Below are positions 1 through 6,238 of a stretch of 9,285 nucleotides of DNA, piece after piece. This DNA is from Planctomycetaceae bacterium UBA4655 (GTDB lineage: Bacteria; Planctomycetota; Planctomycetia; Pirellulales; UBA1268). Below the pieces are notes generated by a model that made no database searches, was not told the DNA's origin, and was given only the letters and a program-made list of their open reading frames with translations. The stretch is taken from contig DHLZ01000137.1 of the NCBI GenBank assembly GCA_002405515.1, positions 1 through 9,285 of the forward strand, in the 5' to 3' direction. Position numbers and translations under genes: made by a program. Within the stretch, counting starts at the first letter, position 1, and each line of letters starts with the position of its first letter.

Positions 1-498
1 TCCCTCAACGGCCTGACGACGCTTTCGGAATCGGCGGCCGAGGCGCTGGCGGGCAAGCACGACCTCTTCTCCAGCCTCTCCCTCGACGGTCTGACGTCAC
101 TTTCCGCCGAAGCGGCCACGGCACTTGCGAAACACTCGGGAAACAAACTCTCCCTCAACGGCCTGACGACGCTCTCCGACGCGGTGGCCAAGCCGCTGGC
201 GCAGCACCAGGGCAGAGCGCTCGTCCTCGACGGCCTGACGACGCTCTCCGGCGAAATGGCCGAATACCTGGCACGCCACGAGGGCAGCCTCTCCCTCAAT
301 GGCCTGACCGCGATCACCGCCGAGGGAGCCGAATCCCTGGCGCGGCACAAGGGCAGCCTCTCCCTCAACGGTCTGACCACGATCTCCGCAGAGGCGGCCA
401 AGGCGTTTGTTCAGCACAAGGGCAGGCTCTCCCTCAATGGCCTGACCAGGCTCTCCGCCGAGACAGCCAAAGACCTCGCAGCCGTGGAAAGCTGGGAC
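1..498 (+). repeat. Coding tandem repeat, 69-78 bp period, 7 units
   Basis: Unit starts, set at the Ser/Val before Leu-(Asn/Asp)-Gly-Leu, fall at bases 1, 79, 151, 223, 292, 361 and 430. The spacings are therefore 78, 72, 72, 69, 69 and 69 bp. The most conserved DNA segment is CTCCCTCAACGGCCTGACGA, which recurs nearly unchanged. The Ala-rich helix part and the linker vary. All length changes are multiples of three, so the reading frame is preserved. Confidence 0.85.
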
Positions 499-777
499 GG
501 CCGTCTCGTCAGCTTGACCGCCTTCAACGCCCCCGACTCCGTCTCCGTCGCCCGAGCCCTCGCCACACGCAAAGGCTCTCTGTTGCTGCCCGCGCTCAAG
601 AAAATCTCCCCCAAGACGCTCTCTGCCCTGATCGAGAAGCAAGACGTCGACATTCCGCTGCTCGAGTCGCTCGAGTTGATCCCAGAACCCGATGGCAGCA
701 CGACCGAGGAATTCATCATCCCGGAGTGGCTGGAGGAGCGGCAGCGGCGGCAGGCGGGCGGTCGGGCAGGCCCGTGA
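1..777 (+). CDS. LRR-like tandem-repeat protein, 5'-partial
   Basis: The frame is open from base 1 to the TGA at 775-777, giving 258 visible residues, so the N-terminus lies outside the window. Residues 1 to about 166 are seven tandem copies of a 23-26 residue unit of the form SLNGLTTLSAEAAKALAQHKG. A short Leu-rich strand (LSLNGLT) is followed by an Ala-rich helix (AEAAxALAxH), the alternation expected of a leucine-rich-repeat-like solenoid. After the last clear unit the pattern decays (about 167-230; LVSLTAFNA, SLLLPALKKIS are diverged copies), ending in an acidic then Arg-rich tail. No transmembrane segment is visible in this part. Similar repeat proteins are, from memory, common in planctomycetes, usually uncharacterised; a binding or scaffold role is only inference. 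It converges on the dehydrogenase gene 60 bp away. The GTG at 184 is an internal codon, not a start. Confidence 0.8.
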   Translation, partial: SLNGLTTLSESAAEALAGKHDLFSSLSLDGLTSLSAEAATALAKHSGNKLSLNGLTTLSDAVAKPLAQHQGRALVLDGLTTLSGEMAEYLARHEGSLSLNGLTAITAEGAESLARHKGSLSLNGLTTISAEAAKAFVQHKGRLSLNGLTRLSAETAKDLAAVESWDGRLVSLTAFNAPDSVSVARALATRKGSLLLPALKKISPKTLSALIEKQDVDIPLLESLELIPEPDGSTTEEFIIPEWLEERQRRQAGGRAGP

Positions 778-813
778 CGCCGCACCGGAGGCCATGATCC
801 CGCGGCTGGATCC

Positions 814-830
814 GGCCAGGCATCGTGGCC
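814..830. terminator. Possible bidirectional hairpin between convergent genes
   Basis: GGCCA (814-818) and TGGCC (826-830) form a 5-bp stem with a 7-nt loop. It sits in the 60-bp gap between the convergent repeat-protein and dehydrogenase genes. No T-tract follows on either strand, so an intrinsic terminator is only a weak suggestion from position. Confidence 0.2.
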
Positions 831-837
831 CCGGCCG

Positions 838-1824
838 TCAGTTCACCACGTTCCGCAGCGGCTGGCCGAGAAGCACCCGGCGGCAGGCGTCGCTCCCCTT
901 CACCCGCATGTCGAGCAGCCCCTCCTCGGAGTAGAAGGCCGCGTGCGGGTTGACGATCAGCCGCTCGAACGCCGGATGGCTGCGGTCCCGCCAGGCGACG
1001 AGCAGCGGGTCGTCGGCCGGCGGCGGCTCCTGCGGGAGGACGTCGATGGCGGCTCCGGCCAGCCGCCCCGAGGCGAGCGCCGCCGGAATCGCAGTGGTAT
1101 CGACCACGCCGCCCCGGGCGGTGTTCACGAGATACGCACCCCACGGCAGCCACTCAAGGGACTCGGCGTTGACCAGGTGCCGTGTCTCGGCCGTGAGCGG
1201 GCAGTGGAGGCTGAGCACGAACGCCTGCCGGAAGAGATCCTCGAGCGACTCGACCCGGCGGATGCCGATCGCCTTGTCGAAGCCGTCCTGTCGGTAGGGG
1301 TCGTAGAAGGCCACGTCCATCCCCAGAGCCTTGGCCCGCAGGGCCGTGGCGATGCCGATCCGCCCCAGGCCCACGATCGCGAAGGTCCGGCCCCGCAGGC
1401 GATGGAGCGGCGCGAAGACGTGGTACATCCAGGGGTCGGGCCGGTCGCGGAGCCGGGTGTTGAACTGGTGAATCCCGCGGGTCAGGGCCAGCGTCATGCC
1501 CACCGCCGAGTCGGCCACCTCCTCCGTGCCGTAGTCGGGCACGTTGGCGACCGCGATGCCCCGCTCGCGGGCGAAGGCATGGTCGACGTTGTCGAAGCCG
1601 ACACCACACCGCACGATCAAGCGGCATTTGGTGAGCCGCTCGATCGTCCGCCGCGTGAGGCGAATGTTGTGGTACATCATGATCGCCGCCGCGTCCTCGA
1701 TCCGGCCCGCGAACTGGTCCTCATGGTGAGCGTCGAAGGCCTCGACGGTGGCCAGGCCGGCCAACGCCTCGCGCTCGGTCACCAGTTCGTCGGCGATGAA
1801 GTCGGTGATCACGACCTTGTGCAT
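838..1824 (-). CDS. CtBP-like NAD-dependent D-2-hydroxyacid dehydrogenase
   Basis: This 328-residue protein has the full length and layout of the D-isomer-specific 2-hydroxyacid dehydrogenase family. The catalytic domain is split around a central Rossmann domain. The dinucleotide loop GLGRIG is at residues 152-157 and the ribose-binding acidic residue is Asp175 in FYDPY. The catalytic triad is Arg237 (VNTARGG), Glu266 (PQEPP) and His294 (NPHAAFYSEE). The NPHAAFYSEE form is typical of the C-terminal-binding-protein (CtBP) branch, and CGVGFDNVD (73-81) is the usual active-site strand. It probably interconverts a 2-keto acid and a D-2-hydroxy acid with NAD(H) in the cytosol; the substrate cannot be read from sequence. 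The ATG start has a GAGG motif about 6 nt upstream. A truncated aldolase-like remnant lies 59 bp upstream on the same strand, so it may once have been the second gene of a keto-acid or sugar-acid operon. Confidence 0.9.
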   Translation of the reverse strand: MHKVVITDFIADELVTEREALAGLATVEAFDAHHEDQFAGRIEDAAAIMMYHNIRLTRRTIERLTKCRLIVRCGVGFDNVDHAFARERGIAVANVPDYGTEEVADSAVGMTLALTRGIHQFNTRLRDRPDPWMYHVFAPLHRLRGRTFAIVGLGRIGIATALRAKALGMDVAFYDPYRQDGFDKAIGIRRVESLEDLFRQAFVLSLHCPLTAETRHLVNAESLEWLPWGAYLVNTARGGVVDTTAIPAALASGRLAGAAIDVLPQEPPPADDPLLVAWRDRSHPAFERLIVNPHAAFYSEEGLLDMRVKGSDACRRVLLGQPLRNVVN

Positions 1825-1883
1825 GGAATTCCTCGCGGCGTTGTGTTTCTGGCGTATCAGCGAAACATGATATCGAGCTGCCG

Positions 1884-2108
1884 TCAGCGGTCGACTCGCT
1901 CGACGGGGTAACCCGCCGCGGCCAGCTGGCGGCCGATCTCCAGTCCGGCGGCCTCCAGTTTTTCACGCTGCTCGGGCATGATCGGCTTGCGTCCCTGGCC
2001 GAAATCGAAACCGCGGAGGCTGGCCGCGAGCCGGAAGCCCTTGGGAAAGTCGCCGGCCGCGATCTTCGCGCGGACGTTGGCCTCGGCGGCGCCGGCGAGG
2101 ACGGGCAC
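1884..2108 (-). pseudogene. 5'-truncated remnant, DapA-like C-terminus (tentative)
   Basis: The minus frame ending in TGA at 1884-1886 gives about 74 residues of convincing coding sequence. Codons are strongly G/C at the third position and composition is protein-like (AKIAAGDFPKGFRLAASLRG, then GFDFGQGRKPIMPEQREKLE). The pattern Lys/Leu-helix, then G-x3-G-x2-R-x-P, then E-x2-KL resembles the C-terminal helices of the dihydrodipicolinate synthase/N-acetylneuraminate lyase family. That family is about 300 residues long, so the catalytic barrel with its Schiff-base lysine is missing. The only in-frame start candidate near the left limit is a GTG at 2106-2108 without a ribosome binding site. Upstream in the same frame the translation turns Arg/Pro/Gly-rich and looks non-coding. 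It could alternatively be a real small protein of unknown function. The family call is from remembered patterns and is unsure; coding character is more certain. Confidence 0.4.
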
Positions 2109-2331
2109 GCGGACGGCGGCGGCTGTCTGTTTCGCGCCGGGGCGATGCGTCCGGCGTCCGCCCCCTGATGCACGCGGGCTGACCACGCGCCGGGTGCCGG
2201 TCGTGCGGCCTGCGCAAGGGGGGGCGGCGCGGCTGTCGTAAGCGGGCCGCGAAGGCCGACATGAAAGCGTGTCGTGACCGCCGGCCCTCCCCCTTTGTCG
2301 CCGCACCGAGTGAGCGGCCGCTGATCGTCCC
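2109..2331. other. Divergent intergenic region, no gene seen
   Basis: This 223-bp GC-rich stretch separates the truncated minus-strand remnant from the plus-strand permease. Short open frames here have Arg/Pro-rich translations with no recognisable protein character. I see no convincing -35/-10 pair, no tRNA and no inverted repeats of note. The sequence that truncated the upstream remnant would have to lie here, but no insertion-sequence end is visible. Confidence 0.5.
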
Positions 2332-3264
2332 ATGCACCATCCCGCCACGGCCGTGCTCGCGGCCGGTGTCACGCTCGGCCTCCTCTCCGGGGCCTTCAAC
2401 GCCGTGGCGTTCCTCATCTCGCGGCACCAGGCCACGACGAGCCGTGGCGGCGGGCTGCGGCTGCTCGTGGCCGCCCACCTCGTGATGGCCGCGGCCTGCC
2501 TGCCGGCCGCCTGGCTGCTCTGGCCGCCGGGGGGGCTCGACGTGGCCACGCTCCTGCCGCCGCTCGCGGCCTCGATCGGCGGCTATCTCGCCGGCCAGAC
2601 GGCGCTCATCGTGTCGCTGCGGCGGGCCGATGCGTCGCGGGTGGTGCCGCTTCTGGGGCTGAAGATCGTGGCCCTCGCGCTGATCGTCAGCTGCCTGCCC
2701 GGCGAGCGGCTCGACCTTCGGCAGTGGGCGGCGGTGGGGCTGAGCGTCGTCGCGGCGGCTGTCCTTCAGGGGCGGCGCGACCCGGTGCCGGCCGCCGTCC
2801 TGGGACTCATGATCGCCGCCTGCTTCGGCTTCGCGGTCGCCGACCTGGCGATCGTCCGCCTCATCGACTCGGTCCACGCGGCCGATCCGGCGCGGTCGAG
2901 GCTCTGGGCCTGCGGGCTCTCGGCGGCCGTGACGTACGTGGCCTGCGGCCTCGTGGCGTCGGCGTTTCTCCCCTGGGCCAATCCGCGCCGCGGCACGGAC
3001 TGGCGGGCCGCGGCCGCCTACGGGCTCGTGTGGCTCGCAGGAATGCTCACGCTCTACGCCTGCTTCGGGCTGCTCGGGGCGGTGTTCGGCAACGTGCTGC
3101 TCTCGTCGCGGGGACTGTTCGCGGTCATCATCGGCGCCGTGCTCGCCCACCGTGGCTGGCACGAGCTCGAGCAGCAGATCGACCGGGCGGCGCTCGTGCG
3201 GCGGATCGCCGCGGCGGTGCTGATGACCGCCGCCATCGCGTTGTACGTAATCGACGTGGCATGA
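2332..3264 (+). CDS. EamA/DMT-superfamily permease
   Basis: The 310-residue product is almost entirely hydrophobic, with about ten predicted membrane helices near residues 7-29, 43-64, 71-95, 102-122, 132-146, 152-174, 191-212, 227-248, 250-272 and 288-307. This is the length and 5+5 helix arrangement of EamA-type drug/metabolite transporters. ASRVVPLLGLKIVALALIV (101-119), followed by the short fifth helix, is characteristic of the end of the first EamA half. SRGLFAVIIGAVL (259-271) is the equivalent in the second half. The start is fixed: an in-frame TGA at 2311-2313 lies just upstream and ATG 2332 is the only start codon after it. No strong Shine-Dalgarno is visible. The substrate is unknown. 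It converges with the ribonuclease D gene 46 bp downstream and has no operon partner. Confidence 0.85.
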   Translation: MHHPATAVLAAGVTLGLLSGAFNAVAFLISRHQATTSRGGGLRLLVAAHLVMAAACLPAAWLLWPPGGLDVATLLPPLAASIGGYLAGQTALIVSLRRADASRVVPLLGLKIVALALIVSCLPGERLDLRQWAAVGLSVVAAAVLQGRRDPVPAAVLGLMIAACFGFAVADLAIVRLIDSVHAADPARSRLWACGLSAAVTYVACGLVASAFLPWANPRRGTDWRAAAAYGLVWLAGMLTLYACFGLLGAVFGNVLLSSRGLFAVIIGAVLAHRGWHELEQQIDRAALVRRIAAAVLMTAAIALYVIDVA

Positions 3265-3310
3265 CGCCGCGGCCGCGGCCGGCCCGCCCGCCCGTCCTTC
3301 GCCCTGATTT

Positions 3311-4519
3311 TCACCCTCGGTCGATGACGAGCGGGTCGTGGCTGCGGGGGTCGCCGATCCGCAGGGCCGCGCGGCCGGCGAGGAGGTCGTCGATGATCGT
3401 GCCGACCACCTCGGCCCGCCAGCCCGTCGCCAGCAGTGGCTCTCCCTCCTCGACGTCGTAGCCGAGCTTCCAGGCCAGCAGGTCCCGCATGTCAGAGACC
3501 GTGCCCACCATCGCCGGGGCGAGGCTCATCTGCCGGCAGAGCCCGGCCACGGCCGTGGAGAGGAACTGGCCGAGCACGGCCAACTGCTGCGGGGGCGCAC
3601 GGTGCCGTTCGCCGCCGGGCAGTTCGCCCTCGGGCAGGGCGAGCCCGCGGTCGATCGCGTCGGCGATCCCCTTGATGATGTGCCTGAAGTCCGACCGCTG
3701 CATGCCGCGGATCGCCTGGATCTCCCGCTCGTCGGCGCTCTTCCGCTTCGCGAGTTCCACGAGCAGGTCGTCGCGGAGCACCCGTTTCGGCGGCATGTCG
3801 CGGCTCTCGGCGACCGCATCCCGCCAGTGCCAAAGCTCCCTCGCGATCGCAAGCTCGCGGCGGGAGAGCCCCGTGAGCCCCGAGACCCGCCGCCATCGCT
3901 TCCGCTGGAAGCTCTCGACGACGTCCCCCTGCCACGAGGCCATCTCCGACTCCATCCAAGCCTCGCGGCCGTGCTTCGCGAGCCGCTCCTCGAGCACCCG
4001 CCAGAGATCCTCGAGGTGCCGCACGTCGTCCATCGCGTAGGCGAGCTGGGCGTCGGAGAGCGGCCGCTTCCGCCAGTCGGTGCGGGTCTCTCCCTTGTTG
4101 GCCGTGCGACCGAGCAGCCGGCGCACCAGCGCCCCGTAGCCGGCCGGAAAGTCGTGATCGACAAGGCCGGCGGCGATCTGCACGTCGAAGAGTCTCGCGG
4201 GAAGCCGACCGGTGGCGTGGAGCGAGAAACCGAGCTCCTCCCGGCCGGCGTGCACGATCGTCGTGCGGTCACCCCCCGCGAGCAGGTTCCAGAAGGCGTC
4301 GAGCTCGCGGACGGCGAGCGTGTCGACCGCGGCGAGGACGCCGGGAGCGGCGATCTGGATGAGGCAGAGCTGGCTGCGGTAGGTGTGCTCCGACACGAAC
4401 TCCGTGTCGAAGGCAATGAACGGGTGTTCCGCGAGCCGCTCCACGAGGCGGTCGAAGGCGGGCTGGCTCGCGATGAGATCGAATCCCGCGGCAGGGCCGC
4501 CGGACCGCGGAGGTGTCAT
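3311..4519 (-). CDS. rnd: Ribonuclease D (DEDDy 3'-5' exoribonuclease, HRDC domain)
   Basis: The 402-residue product matches RNase D, which trims 3' ends of tRNA precursors and other structured RNAs in the cytosol. The exonuclease domain (about 12-180) shows motif I FDTEFV (Asp38, Glu40), the second-motif region HAGREELGF (90-98), the FDVQIAAGLV segment (111-120), the RTDWRKRPL stretch typical of RNase D (146-154), and motif III YAMDD (Tyr161, Asp165). An HRDC domain follows (about 215-295, LSRRELAIARELWHWRDAVA), then a C-terminal second helical domain ending near 385. In E. coli RNase D the second-motif residue is Asp (HAGSEDLE); here Glu95 takes that place. The start ATG at 4517-4519 lies 8 nt after the antiporter stop, with only a weak GAAG upstream, so translation may depend on coupling. 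The open frame continues far upstream, but that is only a shadow of the antiporter gene. Confidence 0.93.
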   Translation of the reverse strand: MTPPRSGGPAAGFDLIASQPAFDRLVERLAEHPFIAFDTEFVSEHTYRSQLCLIQIAAPGVLAAVDTLAVRELDAFWNLLAGGDRTTIVHAGREELGFSLHATGRLPARLFDVQIAAGLVDHDFPAGYGALVRRLLGRTANKGETRTDWRKRPLSDAQLAYAMDDVRHLEDLWRVLEERLAKHGREAWMESEMASWQGDVVESFQRKRWRRVSGLTGLSRRELAIARELWHWRDAVAESRDMPPKRVLRDDLLVELAKRKSADEREIQAIRGMQRSDFRHIIKGIADAIDRGLALPEGELPGGERHRAPPQQLAVLGQFLSTAVAGLCRQMSLAPAMVGTVSDMRDLLAWKLGYDVEEGEPLLATGWRAEVVGTIIDDLLAGRAALRIGDPRSHDPLVIDRG

Positions 4520-4527
4520 GGTGGGCT

Positions 4528-6138
4528 TCAGAGGAACAGCAGCGAGACGGCCACGAAGACGGGCAGCAGGACGCCGAAACTGTAGGCCATGTAACCGAAG
4601 AAGCTCGGCATCCTCACCCCCGACTTCTCGGCGATGGCCTTCACCATGAAGTTGGGCCCGTTGCCGATGTAAGTCATCGCTCCCAAGAATACCGCCCCGA
4701 GGCTCACTCCGGCCAGCCGCATCACGTCCACGCCCGCCATCGTCGTCGCCGGATCCGCGGCGGGGGCGCCGAGGGCCTGGGCGGTCTTGAAGAAGACGAG
4801 ATAGGTCGGGGCGTTGTCGAGCACCGACGAGAGGGCGCCCGTCGTCCAGAAGAACGCCCTCGCCGACTCGATCCCGAGGCTCGCCCCCCGCTCGTCGAGG
4901 ATCGCCAGCGCCGGTTGCATGCAGACGAAGATGCCGAGGAAGAGCGCCGCCACCTCCACGATCGCCCCATAGCTGAAGGCGTTCTTCCGGCGGATCTCGG
5001 CCGATCCGCCCGCGAGCGACACGAGCACGATCCCCAGGAGTACCGCCTCCCGCAGGAACACCCACGGGTGCCATTCGGTCCCGGGAAGCGGCTTCGACGG
5101 GTCGAGCAGGGCCACGGCCGCGATCACGGCCAACAGCAGCGGCGCGTTCGGCAGGAGGCCGCTGATCGTGAGCCTGCGGGTCTGCGTGTGATCCCGCGCG
5201 AGGTCCCGCGGCGTCTCCTGCGGATGGGCGAGGAACGTGTCCCAGGCCCAATAGATCGCGACGAGCACGGCGTTGGTGAAGATCCAGGGCTTCCAGAGCG
5301 AGAGCGTCCAAAAGAAATCGACCCCTTGCAGGTAGCCCAGGAAAAGCGGCGGGTCGCCGATCGGCAGGAGGCACCCACCGCAGTTGCAGACGACGAAGAT
5401 GAAGAAGACGACCGTGTGGGCGACCCGCCGCCGCTCGCGGTTGGTCTCGAGGAGCGGCCGGATGAGGAGCATCGCGGCGCCGGTGGTGCCGATGAAGCTC
5501 GCGAGCAGGCCGCCCACCGTGAGGAACGCGGCGTTCGTGGTCGGGGTCGCCTCGAGGTCTCCCTCGATCCTCACGCCGCCGGTCACGCAGTAGAGCGCGA
5601 ACAGCAGCACGATGAACGGGACATACTCGGCGAGCAGGGCATTGGCGAGGACCGTGCCGACGAGCCCCCAGGAGATGCCGCTGGCCGCGGCCGGCGTCAC
5701 GGCATGCGCCGGGAAGTGGAGATCGACCGGATGGCGGTGGAGGAAGGCGTAGTAGGCGAGCGTCACCGCCCCGAGGAGGCAGGCGACGAGCAGCCGGTTT
5801 TCGTTGTGCTCCCACCAGTGCTCGATCGAGGGCACGAGCGGGAAGATCGCGATCGCAGCGAGGAGCAGCACGAATGGCAGCACGGTCCAGATCGGAGGCG
5901 CGGTGGCTCCATCCTCGTGCGGCTGCCCGTGCTCGTGATGGCCCTGCTGCCCGTGATGTCCCTGATGATGGTCCGACTGGCCTTGCACGATGAGGTCGCG
6001 GCCGCGCTGCGGGTAGCCGAGGAACGCGGAGCCTGCGTAGCCGACGAGGACGGTCGCGAGGGCCGCGATGATCCAGCGAGAGCCGGCCGATCGGGAGGAG
6101 TTGGCGTGAGCCGCATCGTGGTTCGCTTCGTGCGACAT
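4528..6138 (-). CDS. NhaD-like Na+/H+ antiporter (ion-transporter superfamily)
   Basis: The 536-residue inner-membrane protein has about 12-13 hydrophobic segments and the hallmarks of the NhaD/ArsB/CitMHS ion-transporter superfamily. These are two half-repeats with discontinuous-helix motifs: GTTGAAMLLIRPLL (217-230) with PIGDPPLFLGYL (259-270) in the first half, and SVLDNAPTYLVF (438-449) with YIGNGPNFMV (490-499) in the second. The most likely job is sodium-proton exchange; a dicarboxylate-type substrate is not excluded. Unusual parts are a soluble loop after the first helix with eight His in residues 57-74, and CNCGGC (251-256) just before the GDPP motif. ATG 6136-6138 is the chosen start: the protein before it is non-conserved and overlaps the divergent promoter region, and a first helix (21-41) follows. 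No clear Shine-Dalgarno is present; an inverted repeat lies 7 bp upstream of the ATG. Ribonuclease D follows 8 nt downstream. Confidence 0.85.
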   Translation of the reverse strand: MSHEANHDAAHANSSRSAGSRWIIAALATVLVGYAGSAFLGYPQRGRDLIVQGQSDHHQGHHGQQGHHEHGQPHEDGATAPPIWTVLPFVLLLAAIAIFPLVPSIEHWWEHNENRLLVACLLGAVTLAYYAFLHRHPVDLHFPAHAVTPAAASGISWGLVGTVLANALLAEYVPFIVLLFALYCVTGGVRIEGDLEATPTTNAAFLTVGGLLASFIGTTGAAMLLIRPLLETNRERRRVAHTVVFFIFVVCNCGGCLLPIGDPPLFLGYLQGVDFFWTLSLWKPWIFTNAVLVAIYWAWDTFLAHPQETPRDLARDHTQTRRLTISGLLPNAPLLLAVIAAVALLDPSKPLPGTEWHPWVFLREAVLLGIVLVSLAGGSAEIRRKNAFSYGAIVEVAALFLGIFVCMQPALAILDERGASLGIESARAFFWTTGALSSVLDNAPTYLVFFKTAQALGAPAADPATTMAGVDVMRLAGVSLGAVFLGAMTYIGNGPNFMVKAIAEKSGVRMPSFFGYMAYSFGVLLPVFVAVSLLFL

Positions 6139-6145
6139 GGAGAGG

Positions 6146-6168
6146 CCCGATTGGGAAACGAAATCGGG
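6146..6168. promoter_or_regulatory. Perfect 7-bp inverted repeat, candidate operator
   Basis: CCCGATT (6146-6152) is followed after 9 nt by AATCGGG (6162-6168), an exact dyad of 23 bp total. It begins 7 bp from the antiporter ATG and lies in the divergent intergenic region. It could bind a dimeric repressor, or form a hairpin in the antiporter mRNA leader directly before a start codon that lacks a Shine-Dalgarno sequence. No regulator gene is in the window. Confidence 0.45.
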
Positions 6169-6224
6169 AAAAGGAAGGGAAAGAGGGCGGGGTGTGCGGA
6201 CCTTGAAACCGCAGTATGGTAGTC

Positions 6225-6231
6225 GAGGTGG
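6225..6231 (+). promoter_or_regulatory. Ribosome binding site fixing the 6239 start
   Basis: GAGGTGG sits 7 nt before ATG 6239 and is the best Shine-Dalgarno match in the region. It decides between this start and in-frame ATG codons at 6137 and 6251. Confidence 0.7.
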
Positions 6232-6238
6232 TTCCATC

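Larger units (their letters stand above)
6139..6238. promoter_or_regulatory. Shared divergent promoter region
   Basis: This 100-bp gap separates the minus-strand antiporter start from the plus-strand operon start, so promoters for both directions should lie here. It is visibly more A-rich on the plus strand than the surrounding genes (6153-6185). I cannot assign a convincing -35/-10 pair: TTGAAA (6203-6208) and TATGGT (6215-6220) look like such elements but are only 6 bp apart. Confidence 0.5.

Noticed and set aside
943..1911. A 322-codon plus-strand open frame
   Set aside because: It is antisense to the dehydrogenase, which has a full catalytic triad and NAD motif; the plus-strand translation has no protein character.
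3265..3310. GC-rich palindromes between the permease and RNase D genes as a terminator
   Set aside because: The GCGGCCGC-type self-complementarity is expected at this base composition and no stable stem-loop with a T-tract is apparent.
6203..6220. TTGAAA / TATGGT as a sigma-70-type promoter
   Set aside because: The two hexamers are only 6 bp apart, too close for a functional -35/-10 pair.
4513..6222. A 569-codon plus-strand open frame
   Set aside because: It lies antisense to the antiporter; its translation is rich in Arg, Glu, Asp, His and Gly without domains, and the antiporter frame has clear family motifs.
6137..6238. Earlier ATG start for the two-helix membrane protein
   Set aside because: It would overlap the antiporter start and the inverted repeat, and the added residues are Arg/Gly-rich. 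ATG 6239 has a proper ribosome binding site.
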